Positions 7,684 through 15,740 of a stretch of 64,000 bases of DNA are shown piece after piece (position 1 is the stretch's first letter; each line of letters starts with the position of its first letter). Position numbers and translations under genes: made by a program. The stretch is taken from the NCBI GenBank assembly GCA_937952245.1, contig CALFYS010000117.1, forward strand, positions 39,321 through 103,320, in the 5' to 3' direction. The notes below the pieces were generated by a model, which did no database searches, was not told the DNA's origin, and saw only the letters and a program-made list of their open reading frames with translations. Source of the DNA: an uncultured Alphaproteobacteria bacterium (GTDB lineage: Bacteria > Pseudomonadota > Alphaproteobacteria > Puniceispirillales > UBA1172).

Positions 7684-9105
7684 ATGGGGTTATCCCTTGC
7701 CGCAACACGAATTTTAGCAACTTTAGGCCCGGCCAGCAGTGATAAAGACTGCATCAGGGCGATGGTGGACGCTGGCGCAAATGCCTTTCGCATGAATTTT
7801 AGCCATGGCACCCAAGAAGACCACGCCGCCCGCCACAAAGTCATTCGTGAAGTTGCCGAAGAAACAGGCCAACCCATCACCATCTTGGCTGATTTGCAGG
7901 GGCCCAAACTCCGCATTGGTGAGGTTGAAGACAATGTTGTGTTGAAGAAAGGCGATACGTTCACCTTTCAGCTCGAACCCGTGATGGGCAATGCCGAACG
8001 GGTATGCCTGCCTCATGTTGAAATTTTTGATGCGATTTTGCCTGGCCATCGGATGATGGTAAACGATGGCAAATTGCAATTTATGGTCACCGGCGTTGAT
8101 AAAGGGTTGATCATCACCCGCGTTGATGTTGGCGGGGCGTTGACCGACCGAAAAGGCGTTAATGTTCCTGATGTCGAATTAAACATCAGCCCCCTGACCG
8201 AAAAAGACAGGGCTGATCTGGATTTCGCCTTGGATTTAGGGGTCGATTGGGTCGCCTTATCCTTTGTCCAGCGGGTCAGCGATTTGATCGAAGCCCGCAG
8301 TATTATCCGTGATCGCGCCGCGATTATGTCCAAGATTGAAAAGCCAAAGGCGTTGGAAATCTTGGAAGATTTGATCGTCGCATCCGATGGCGTGATGATC
8401 GCAAGGGGCGATCTGGGGGTTGAATTGCCGCCGGAACGTGTCCCCGGGGCGCAAAAAGACATCACCCGCATTTGCCGCCGTGTCGGCAAGCCTGTTGTGG
8501 TGGCAACCCAAATGCTGGAATCCATGATTGATAACCCCATGCCAACCCGGGCGGAAGCGTCTGACGTCGCCACGGCGGTGATGGATGGCGTGGATTGCGT
8601 CATGCTTTCGGCGGAAACCGCATCAGGGAATTATCCTGTTGAGACGGTTTCTATCATGCACCGGATTTTAGAAGAGACCGAAAAGCGTGACGGCTATTTT
8701 GAAAATCTGGCCTATACCGCCATTGATGGACACACGACCTATCACGCGGTGGCGGAAAGCGCGACCCAATTGGCTCAGCATATTGATGCAAGAGCGGTGG
8801 TGGCGTTTTCAACCTCAGGGGCAACCGCTGTGCGTTTGTCACGGGAACGCCCGCCGCTGCCAATTGTCATGATGACGCCTAATCAAACCGCAAGACATCG
8901 GATGAATATCCTGTGGGGGATCAACAGTATTTTGACCGAAGAATACCCAAGCTTTGATCAAGCGTTGGATGGCATCAGTTCATTAATGCTGGAAAATGAG
9001 ATGGGTCAGCCGGGCGATCAGGTGATTGTGGTGGCGGGCACACCCTTTGGCGTGGTGGGAACCACCAACACCATTCGGGTGCTTAATCTGCATAATGATC
9101 GATAA
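7684..9105 (+). CDS. pyk: Pyruvate kinase
   Basis: A 473-residue pyruvate kinase of normal length: phosphoenolpyruvate + ADP to pyruvate + ATP, the last step of glycolysis. Visible signatures are ATLGPASS at the N-terminus, MNFSHGT, DLQGPKLRIG, the active-site segment IMSKIEKPKALE, and ARGDLGVELP with the following ATQMLESM. The C-terminal allosteric domain is complete. I choose ATG 7684 because family homology begins there (MGLSLAATRILATLGP) and AAAGGA lies upstream. The frame is open further upstream to 7501, but that part overlaps the divergent SufU gene and has no homology. The last 23 bp overlap the 3' end of the convergent ltaE. Confidence 0.95.
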   Translation: MGLSLAATRILATLGPASSDKDCIRAMVDAGANAFRMNFSHGTQEDHAARHKVIREVAEETGQPITILADLQGPKLRIGEVEDNVVLKKGDTFTFQLEPVMGNAERVCLPHVEIFDAILPGHRMMVNDGKLQFMVTGVDKGLIITRVDVGGALTDRKGVNVPDVELNISPLTEKDRADLDFALDLGVDWVALSFVQRVSDLIEARSIIRDRAAIMSKIEKPKALEILEDLIVASDGVMIARGDLGVELPPERVPGAQKDITRICRRVGKPVVVATQMLESMIDNPMPTRAEASDVATAVMDGVDCVMLSAETASGNYPVETVSIMHRILEETEKRDGYFENLAYTAIDGHTTYHAVAESATQLAQHIDARAVVAFSTSGATAVRLSRERPPLPIVMMTPNQTARHRMNILWGINSILTEEYPSFDQALDGISSLMLENEMGQPGDQVIVVAGTPFGVVGTTNTIRVLNLHNDR

Positions 9106-10162
9106 ATTCTGCTAAAGCGGATGCCAGTTTTGCGCAATCCTGATCATCAAGATCACGGTGAATAACACAGCGCATCCGCCGCCCGGGGCTGATCCGGCAA
9201 TCGCGTTCCGCCATAAAGGATTTCAGATGGCCCAACGCTTCATCGCTGATGGATTTGTCGTCATCGCCAAAATGGATGAACAGCATATTGGTTTCAACCT
9301 GATCCAGATCAATCCGTAAGCCTTTGATGGTGGCGAGCTGTTCTGCCAGCGTTTTGGCACGGTTATGGTCATCTTTCAGGCGGTCAATATTATGATCAAG
9401 AGCATAGATGCCAGCGGCGGCCAGCACCCCTGTTTGCCGCATCCCGCCGCCAAGCATTTTGCGCAACCGCCGGGCTTGATGGATAAACGCCTCATCCCCC
9501 ACCAAGACAGACCCTGCTGGCGTGCCCAGACCTTTTGACAGGCAAAGCGAGACGCTGTCATAGCCTTTAACCAGTTCTTTTGCGGTTGTGCCAAGCGCCA
9601 CCACCGCGTTCATCAATCTTGCGCCATCACAATGCGCTTTCAGGCCGTTGTCATGAGCGAGGCTTGCCATTTGATCCATATAGTCTTGCGATTGCACCAT
9701 GCCGTTGACGGTGTTTTCAACACATAAAAGGCGGCTGATGGCGCTGTGGGAATCATCAGGCTTGATGGCGGCAATAACATCTTGAGGGTTGAGCGCGCCG
9801 CGGGCATCAACGGGAAGGGGGCAAGGAAAAACACTGCCTAAAACAGCGGTGCCGCCCGCTTCATAGGTATAGATATGATAATTCTTGCCAATGATATATT
9901 CATCGCCGCGCCCACAATGCGCCATCACGCCAATCAGGTTGGATTGCGTGCCTGTTGGCATAAAAAGGCCGGCTTCTTTGCCCATCAGCTCAGCGGCTTT
10001 GGCTTCAAGGGCGTTGGTGGTGGGATCATCGCCATAAACATCATCCCCCAATTCCGCGTTTTGAATGGCGGCCATCATCCCTTGGTCAGGGCGGGTGACG
10101 GTATCACTGCGAAAATCAGCAAGATTGGTTTTAGTATCCGATGCGGCGGCGGCGGCATACAT
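9083..10162 (-). CDS. ltaE: Low-specificity L-threonine aldolase
   Basis: A 359-residue PLP enzyme of fold type I. Key features: FRSDTVTRP at the N-terminus, DDVYGDDPTTN, GLFMPTGTQSN, HCDGARLMNA (cofactor Asp) and the PLP lysine Lys210 in SLCLSKGLGTPAG. It cleaves L-threonine or allo-threonine, and related beta-hydroxy amino acids, to glycine plus an aldehyde. It starts 17 bp after an Asp/Asn-hydroxylase-like oxygenase on the same strand, so the two are probably one transcript. That suggests the real substrate may be a beta-hydroxylated amino acid made by the oxygenase (inference). In carnitine biosynthesis a similar aldolase step releases 4-trimethylaminobutyraldehyde from hydroxytrimethyllysine. 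Confidence 0.92.
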   Translation of the reverse strand: MYAAAAASDTKTNLADFRSDTVTRPDQGMMAAIQNAELGDDVYGDDPTTNALEAKAAELMGKEAGLFMPTGTQSNLIGVMAHCGRGDEYIIGKNYHIYTYEAGGTAVLGSVFPCPLPVDARGALNPQDVIAAIKPDDSHSAISRLLCVENTVNGMVQSQDYMDQMASLAHDNGLKAHCDGARLMNAVVALGTTAKELVKGYDSVSLCLSKGLGTPAGSVLVGDEAFIHQARRLRKMLGGGMRQTGVLAAAGIYALDHNIDRLKDDHNRAKTLAEQLATIKGLRIDLDQVETNMLFIHFGDDDKSISDEALGHLKSFMAERDCRISPGRRMRCVIHRDLDDQDCAKLASALAEFIDHYAD

Positions 10163-10179
10163 GGGCAGACCTCTTTTGG

Positions 10180-10818
10180 CTAAATGGCGATGGCGGCGAC
10201 AATATGAACTCGAGGGTCAGGCCCGCCGTTAAGGGCGGTGTGATAACCTCTTGTATCGGTGAAATAAACCGATCCATCCGCGGGCAAATGGGTGCAGTGG
10301 TGATTAACGATAAATAATGACCCGGGGTTGGTTACAAGCGGGATATGCACCCGTGGTTCAGGGTCACGGTGCCATGAATTGCAAGAATAAATAGCTTTTG
10401 ATAACACCCGCATCCGCCCCAAGGTGAAGCGAGATTTGAGAGCGTTGAACACATCTTCAAAGGCGGTGCCCGAAAACACAGGGTTTAATTCCGTATAGGC
10501 GTGCTCATCCACCAATTCTTCCACCGCGACTTCTTCATAGCGGTCATCAAGGCGGGTGTAATAACGGCCGGATAAATCAGTTTCTGTCAATTCCGTTGCC
10601 CCGGGGCGGCGGTTAACTGGTAAGGCTTTAAAAACATCACCATGGTAATCGGTGGTTTTTAAAATCCCCTCCAAATCACGATTAAGGGCGGCCAGATCAA
10701 CCTGCATATCAAGTTTACAAATGCCAGGACCGGGAACAAATTCAGCAACACTGGTGGTGTTCGGGAAATGCGCCAAATGATCATTGATCATTTTACGGTC
10801 TTTTTCGATGGTATCCAT
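10180..10818 (-). CDS. Aspartyl/asparaginyl beta-hydroxylase-like Fe(II)/2-oxoglutarate oxygenase
   Basis: A 212-residue cytosolic protein. Its C-terminal half has the pattern of the Asp/Asn beta-hydroxylase family (PF05118). SWHRDPEPRVHIPLVTNPG carries the iron ligands His150 and Asp152, the distal ligand candidate is His193 in GYHTALNGG, and Arg203 could bind 2-oxoglutarate. The first ~110 residues do not resemble anything I know. AAGGAGG stands before the ATG. Family chemistry is hydroxylation of an unactivated carbon, often beta to an amino acid carboxylate, using O2 and 2-oxoglutarate. Its coupling to a threonine aldolase 17 bp downstream fits a hydroxylate-then-cleave route; substrate unknown. 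It is not of the TauD type used by classical trimethyllysine or gamma-butyrobetaine hydroxylases. Confidence 0.8.
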   Translation of the reverse strand: MDTIEKDRKMINDHLAHFPNTTSVAEFVPGPGICKLDMQVDLAALNRDLEGILKTTDYHGDVFKALPVNRRPGATELTETDLSGRYYTRLDDRYEEVAVEELVDEHAYTELNPVFSGTAFEDVFNALKSRFTLGRMRVLSKAIYSCNSWHRDPEPRVHIPLVTNPGSLFIVNHHCTHLPADGSVYFTDTRGYHTALNGGPDPRVHIVAAIAI

Positions 10819-10854
10819 GGCGGCCTCCTTGATCAGACAATTTTGATTTATCTG

Positions 10855-10888
10855 ATTTTTCTTTAGGCTATGATTTCAACAGAAAAAT
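10855..10888. promoter_or_regulatory. Inverted repeat between the oxygenase gene and rarD
   Basis: A perfect 8-bp inverted repeat, ATTTTTCT at 10855-10862 and AGAAAAAT at 10881-10888, with an 18-bp spacer. It lies in the 152-bp divergent intergenic region. It could be an operator for the oxygenase-aldolase pair. The AT-rich composition makes chance occurrence plausible. Confidence 0.3.
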
Positions 10889-10970
10889 TACATCGTAGGC
10901 AAGATAAATTATAGTGTCGCCAGCATCATTGTGGTGATAGGGTGAATGGTCTTCACCATAAGGATTTGGA

Positions 10971-11855
10971 ATGCCCTATAGCGGTTTTATTATTGGCGTG
11001 ATCGCCAGCATGATTTGGGGCTTTACGCCAATCTTCTTTAAATTGATGGAAGATTTTTCACCGCAAGAAGTGGTGGCGCATCGCATTATCTGGACGGTGG
11101 CGGCGATGTTGGTCTTCGCCTATTTCACTGCCCGCCTGCCAAGATTGGTCTATGCCTTGAAAACATGGCGGGAGATGCGGTCGATTATCTTCAGCGGCAT
11201 TTTGATGGCGACCAATTGGCTGACGTTTATTTACGCCGTGACCAATGACAAAATCGTTGATGCCAGCCTTGGATATTATATCTACCCGTTGATGGTGGTG
11301 GCGGTTGGTGTCTTCGGCCTTGGGGAGAAATTGCATCGTCTGGAATGGCTGGCGGTGGGGCTGGCGTTTTTAGGGGTTTTGCTGAAAACCTATGAAAATG
11401 GCGGCGCGCCTGTGATCGCACTCGTCGTCTCAACCAGTTTTGTGGCTTATACCTTGCTGAACAAAACCCGTGAAACAGGACCAGTTGTGGGGCTTTTGGC
11501 TGAGGCGATTGTGCTATCACCCATAGCCTTGGTGTTTTTGGGCTTTTTGATGATGACCGGCGATGGCCAGTTCATCCAAGGTGGCGGGCTTAACACCGGA
11601 TTGGCGATTGCAACAGGGGTGGTGACAGCGGTGCCATTGGCGATGTTTATCGCCTCCAGCCGCGCCATTGGGATCGCTGTTTCAGGCTTGTTGTTTTATC
11701 TGGCGCCGACATTTCATCTGATTTGCGGGGTGGTGATTTATCAAGAACCGTTCAGCCGCTTGGATGGATTTGCCTTTGGGTTGATCTGGCTGGCCTTGGC
11801 GGTGCTGGCCTATAAAAATTTCAGCCGCAAGGATGCGCTCCCCACGGCTGAATAA
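10971..11855 (+). CDS. rarD: RarD-type EamA/DMT family permease
   Basis: A 294-residue inner-membrane protein with about ten predicted transmembrane helices and the RarD N-terminal pattern: GFIIGVIASMIWGFTPIFFKL, then EVVAHRIIWT and FIYAVTNDKIVDASLGYYIYPL. RarD belongs to the drug/metabolite transporter superfamily; members move small metabolites, but the substrate of RarD is unknown. The ATG follows AAGGA. It stands alone, divergent from the oxygenase gene and convergent with the cyclophilin gene, so context gives no substrate clue. Confidence 0.88.
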   Translation: MPYSGFIIGVIASMIWGFTPIFFKLMEDFSPQEVVAHRIIWTVAAMLVFAYFTARLPRLVYALKTWREMRSIIFSGILMATNWLTFIYAVTNDKIVDASLGYYIYPLMVVAVGVFGLGEKLHRLEWLAVGLAFLGVLLKTYENGGAPVIALVVSTSFVAYTLLNKTRETGPVVGLLAEAIVLSPIALVFLGFLMMTGDGQFIQGGGLNTGLAIATGVVTAVPLAMFIASSRAIGIAVSGLLFYLAPTFHLICGVVIYQEPFSRLDGFAFGLIWLALAVLAYKNFSRKDALPTAE

Positions 11856-11883
11856 AATTGGTTAAGAGACGTTCTGTTTCGAT

Positions 11884-12393
11884 TTATTCTTCAACAGTCG
11901 CCTTGATGATTTGATCAGGTTCAGCAGGCGGTTCACCCACATTGATGGCTTCAACCGCGTCCATGCCGCTTTCAACCTGCCCCCAGACGGTGTATTGGCC
12001 GGTCAAATGGCTGCAACCATCAAAGCAGATAAAGAACTGGCTGTCGGCGCTGTCAGGGCTCATGGCGCGCGCCATGCCAACGGTACCATATTGATATTGG
12101 TAACTAGAAAATTCAGCCTTCAGGTTTTCACCTGACCCGCCCATGCCTGTGCCTGTGGGGTCGCCGGTCTGTGCCATAAACCCAGGGATAACACGGTGGA
12201 AAATAATGCCATCGTAAAAGCCTTCATTGGCCAAGGTTTTAATGCGGGCGACATGGTTAGGCGCCAATGTTTCAAGAAGCGCGATGCGAATTTCGCCCTT
12301 TGTGGTTTCCAGCACCAGCGTGCCAGCTGCATTTGCGGTTGCGGTCATGGTGAATATCAAAGCTCCAATTAAAGACAGAAATGAAAGGCGCAT
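11884..12393 (-). CDS. ppiA: Periplasmic peptidyl-prolyl cis-trans isomerase (cyclophilin)
   Basis: A 169-residue protein with a Sec signal peptide (about residues 1-23, cleavage after TANA) followed by a complete cyclophilin domain. Motifs include VLETTKGEIRIALLE, DGIIFHRVIPGFMAQTGDPTGTG (catalytic Arg in FHRV, and the FMAQTGD loop), MARA, DSADSQFFICF and LTGQYTVWGQV. It should speed proline isomerisation in proteins folding in the periplasm. It is monocistronic by position. The PpiA name follows the PpiA/PpiB type and export signal; an exact orthologue is not claimed. Confidence 0.88.
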   Translation of the reverse strand: MRLSFLSLIGALIFTMTATANAAGTLVLETTKGEIRIALLETLAPNHVARIKTLANEGFYDGIIFHRVIPGFMAQTGDPTGTGMGGSGENLKAEFSSYQYQYGTVGMARAMSPDSADSQFFICFDGCSHLTGQYTVWGQVESGMDAVEAINVGEPPAEPDQIIKATVEE

Positions 12394-12522
12394 GGGCCTT
12401 AACCCCCAATCTGGTGATCAATAAACTGTTGTTCTGCCTCTCAATTTAAGGCGGGTCAAGGTATCTTAAAGGGTGGCGGTAAGATTTACGATTTGATCCG
12501 TAATTATTTTTGATTTTTCTGA

Positions 12523-12574
12523 TGAAAAGGCTTGTCATTTTTTCATTTCGGTGAAAAAGTAATGAAAATTTTCA
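12523..12574. promoter_or_regulatory. Two operator-like palindromes TGAAAA-N11-TTTTCA
   Basis: TGAAAA at 12523 with TTTTCA at 12540, and TGAAAA at 12552 with TTTTCA at 12569, form two 23-bp inverted repeats offset by exactly 29 bp (near three helical turns). A fifth half-site (12563-12568) creates the perfect 14-bp palindrome ATGAAAATTTTCAT at 12562-12575. They end 12 bp before the ATG of the XRE-cupin regulator, so they are a likely autoregulatory operator that may also control the downstream methylamine genes. Confidence 0.6.
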
Positions 12575-12586
12575 TGGGGTGATCCT

Positions 12587-13225
12587 ATGTTGAAGACATC
12601 TGAAGACACTGTGTTTTCAAAAAAAATGAATCGAGACTTGCCGACCAATGTCGCGGGTCTTGAGGGGGAATTAACGTCTTCAGGCCTGATCGGCAATGAC
12701 ATCAGAGCATTGCGCCAAGGCCGTGGGTTGACCTTATCGGCTTTGGCCAAAAAACTTGACCGTTCTGTGGGCTGGTTAAGCCAAGTGGAACGCGGCACGT
12801 CTGAACCTAATTTGGCGGATATTCGCCTGATCGCCGGAATTTTTAACCTGCCTGTCAGTTTCTTTTTTTCACATACCCCGCCGAGCGATGAATCAAGCTA
12901 TATCGTGCGCGCTGAATCGCGCCGCAAGATGCGGGATGATGACACTTTTCTTACCGAAGAATTGCTCTCGCCGGATTTGGGCGGCGCTTTTGAATTGGTG
13001 CGGTCTGTTTTCGCCGCGGGGTCTTCAAGCAATGGCACAGTTAACCGCCCCACCGAAGAAGCCGGATATATCATTAAAGGCGAATTGCGCCTGACCATTG
13101 ACGGTCAAGTTTTTGACCTAGGGCCAGGCGATAGTTTTTCATTCTCCCATGAAACCATGTCATGGGAAAACAAAGGCACTATTGACGCGGAAGTGATCTG
13201 GGTGATCGCCCCGCCAATTTATTAA
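12587..13225 (+). CDS. XRE-family transcriptional regulator with cupin sensor domain
   Basis: A 212-residue protein. An N-terminal helix-turn-helix of the XRE type lies at about residues 37-92 (IRALRQGRGLTLSALAKKL, GWLSQVERGTSEPNLADIRLIAGIF). A C-terminal cupin_2 domain covers about residues 135-208 (EEAGYIIKGELRLTIDGQ, LGPGDSFSFSHETMSWENKG). This SutR/PuuR-like architecture binds small ligands in the cupin barrel. The ATG at 12587 directly follows paired palindromes that are probably its own operators. The first dimethylglycine-dehydrogenase-like gene begins 26 bp after the stop, so it likely regulates that three-enzyme operon. The effector is unknown; an N-methylated amine is the natural guess. 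Confidence 0.88.
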   Translation: MLKTSEDTVFSKKMNRDLPTNVAGLEGELTSSGLIGNDIRALRQGRGLTLSALAKKLDRSVGWLSQVERGTSEPNLADIRLIAGIFNLPVSFFFSHTPPSDESSYIVRAESRRKMRDDDTFLTEELLSPDLGGAFELVRSVFAAGSSSNGTVNRPTEEAGYIIKGELRLTIDGQVFDLGPGDSFSFSHETMSWENKGTIDAEVIWVIAPPIY

Positions 13226-13251
13226 TCACGTATGGGATAAGTGAGGATATT

Positions 13252-15738
13252 ATGACTGATCAAGCACAAGATACAAATAAAGCCACCGGTAAATTGCCAT
13301 CAACCGCAAGGGTTGTCGTCATCGGCGGGGGTTCTGTTGGGACATCTGTTCTTTACCATTTGGCCAAGATGGGCTGGACAGATTGTGTGCTGCTGGAAAA
13401 GAACGAATTGACATCAGGTTCAACTTGGCACGCGGCGGGGAATTGCCCCAATTACGCCGCCAATTGGACCATCATGCAGATGCAGTCTTATTCAAACCGC
13501 CTTTACCGCACCTTGGGCGAAGAGGTTGACTACCCGATGAATTATCACGTCACCGGCGCGATCCGATTGGCTCATTCAAAAGAACGGATGGAAGAGTTCC
13601 GCCATGTTGAAGCCATGGGTCGCCAGATGGGCATTGAATTTCAAGAAATGTCACCTGCTGAAATGCAAGAGGTGTATCCGTTCCTTGAAACCCATGATCT
13701 TGCGGGTGGCCAGTGGGATCCGCTGGATGGTGATATTGACCCCGCGCAGTTGTCACAGGCTTTTGCAAAAGGCGCTCGTGATCTTGGCGCGCAAGTCATC
13801 CGCTTTTGTCCAGTGACAGGTGTTGAACGGGTCAATGATGAATGGCTGATCAAAACCGATAACGGCGATATTCGTTGTGAATATGTGGTCAACGCCGCGG
13901 GGTATCGTGCTGATGAGATTGGCAAGATGTTTGGCCGCGACGTGCCTTGTGTATCCATGGCGCACCAGTATTTGATCACCGAAAGCATTGATGAGCTGAC
14001 CAACCGCAAAGAAAAACTGCCGTTGTTGCGTGATCCGGACAGCTCTTATTACCTGCGTCAGGAAAAAGATGGCCTGTTGTTGGGGCCTTATGAATACAAT
14101 TGTAAAGCCCATTGGGTAACAGAAGATGACCCGCGTCCGGCGGATTTCTCCTTCCAATTGTGGAACGATGATCTGGAACGTCTGGAATGGTATATCGAAG
14201 ATGCTATTAACCGTGTTCCTATTCTGGGGTCAGGCGGCATCACCCGGGTGGTGAACGGGCCTATTCCTTACGCCCCTGATGGCTTGCCATTGATCGGGCC
14301 TATGCCGGGCGTGCCAAACGCTTTTGAAGCTTGTGTCTTTACCTTTGGTATTGTTCAGGCGGGCGGCGCTGGTAAATTGATGGCGGAAATGATCACCGAA
14401 GGTGAAACCGAAAGCGACAGCTGGGCTGTTGACCCGCGCCGTTTCACCGATCACGTTGACCGTGATTATTCCATCGCCAAGGCGATTGAAACCTATAGCC
14501 ATGAATACGCCATGCATTTCCCGCATATCCAATGGCCAGCGGGTCGCGGGGCTAAAACATCTCCGCTTTATGACACATTGAAGTCAAAAGGCGCGGCCTT
14601 TGGCTCATACGGCGGCTGGGAACGTGTTGAATATTTCTTGGCGGATGGCGAAGAAGAAAAGATGGTGGACAGCTATAACCACCAGCCTTCATTTGATGCC
14701 GTCGGCGCAGAATGTCGCCATGTTGCTGAACACGCTGGTCTGCTCGACCTGACAGGCTTCAGCCGCTATGAGATTAAAGGCGAAGGCGCTCGGGCTTGGC
14801 TGGATAGTCTGGTGACAGGCCGCTTGCCAAAAGAAGGCCGCATCGGTTTGATCTATTTCGCCACCGAAAAGGGCAAGACGCTGACGGAAATGACCGCCAC
14901 CTGCTTCGGCGATAATCATTTCTGGCTGATCACCGGCGCGGGCGCGCTTTGGCATGACCGTGATTGGCTGCTGCATCAGATGCCGCAGGATGGTTCTGTT
15001 GAATTCAAAGACATCACCCGTGATATGGGGTCGTTGTTGCTGACAGGGCCGAAATCACCGGCAATCTTTGAAAAACTGACCGGCGGCAGTGCCGCGCAAG
15101 CCGACTTCCCGTGGTTGAGCCATCAGAACGTGTCCATCGGCGGGATTAACGCTGTTGCTATTCGCGTGTCTTTCGCTGGTGAAGCGGGATGGGAATTCCA
15201 TGCTGATATGGGTCAATTGCATGATGTTTGGGATGCCATTATGGCCGCGGGTGAAGACCATAACCTTGGGCTGTTTGGGATGCTGGCGCTTGATTCCATG
15301 CGTCTTGAAAAAGGCTATCGTTCATGGAAATCTGACCTGACTTCAGATTACACGATGCTGGAAAGCGGGCTGGGCCGTTGGGTCAACCTCAATAAAGAAA
15401 ACTTTGTTGGTAAAGCCGCGCTTCAGGCGGAAATGCAACGCGGCGCATCAAAAGCCTTTGTCACCATGACGGTTGAAGACCCCACCGATGGTGAGCCTTT
15501 TGGCGATGCGGTTTATCTGTCGCCTATTCAGTCTGACGGCAAAGACGTTGGGCTGGTGGTTTCCGCAGGCTATGGCCACCGTGTCGGCAAATCCATTGCT
15601 TATGGCGTCATTGAGCAAACCGCGATTGATGCTGGTCTTTCTAACCTTTCCATCAGTGTTCTAGGGCGCGATCGTAAAGCCGCGATTGTCGAAGGTGACG
15701 CGCTTTATGATGCTGGCCACGAAAAAGTGAGGGCATAA
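13252..15738 (+). CDS. FAD-dependent oxidoreductase-GcvT fusion, dimethylglycine/sarcosine dehydrogenase-like (A)
   Basis: An 828-residue two-part enzyme. The N-terminal DAO-type FAD domain (about 18-400) has the dinucleotide motif VVVIGGGSVGTS and SGSTWHAAG, where His60 matches the histidine that binds FAD covalently in dimethylglycine dehydrogenase. A linker domain and a C-terminal GcvT-like folate domain follow (about 440-820; GLLDLTGFSRYEIKG, LALDSMRLEKGYRSW). Family chemistry is oxidative N-demethylation, with the methyl carbon captured as 5,10-methylene-tetrahydrofolate. It shares GQWDPLDGDIDPAQL with the copy at 45809, whereas copy B next door has DGQGDP. It is first in an operon with B (2-bp gap) and an MttB homologue, under an XRE-cupin regulator. 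Substrate unknown. Confidence 0.88.
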   Translation: MTDQAQDTNKATGKLPSTARVVVIGGGSVGTSVLYHLAKMGWTDCVLLEKNELTSGSTWHAAGNCPNYAANWTIMQMQSYSNRLYRTLGEEVDYPMNYHVTGAIRLAHSKERMEEFRHVEAMGRQMGIEFQEMSPAEMQEVYPFLETHDLAGGQWDPLDGDIDPAQLSQAFAKGARDLGAQVIRFCPVTGVERVNDEWLIKTDNGDIRCEYVVNAAGYRADEIGKMFGRDVPCVSMAHQYLITESIDELTNRKEKLPLLRDPDSSYYLRQEKDGLLLGPYEYNCKAHWVTEDDPRPADFSFQLWNDDLERLEWYIEDAINRVPILGSGGITRVVNGPIPYAPDGLPLIGPMPGVPNAFEACVFTFGIVQAGGAGKLMAEMITEGETESDSWAVDPRRFTDHVDRDYSIAKAIETYSHEYAMHFPHIQWPAGRGAKTSPLYDTLKSKGAAFGSYGGWERVEYFLADGEEEKMVDSYNHQPSFDAVGAECRHVAEHAGLLDLTGFSRYEIKGEGARAWLDSLVTGRLPKEGRIGLIYFATEKGKTLTEMTATCFGDNHFWLITGAGALWHDRDWLLHQMPQDGSVEFKDITRDMGSLLLTGPKSPAIFEKLTGGSAAQADFPWLSHQNVSIGGINAVAIRVSFAGEAGWEFHADMGQLHDVWDAIMAAGEDHNLGLFGMLALDSMRLEKGYRSWKSDLTSDYTMLESGLGRWVNLNKENFVGKAALQAEMQRGASKAFVTMTVEDPTDGEPFGDAVYLSPIQSDGKDVGLVVSAGYGHRVGKSIAYGVIEQTAIDAGLSNLSISVLGRDRKAAIVEGDALYDAGHEKVRA

Positions 15739-15740
15739 TC

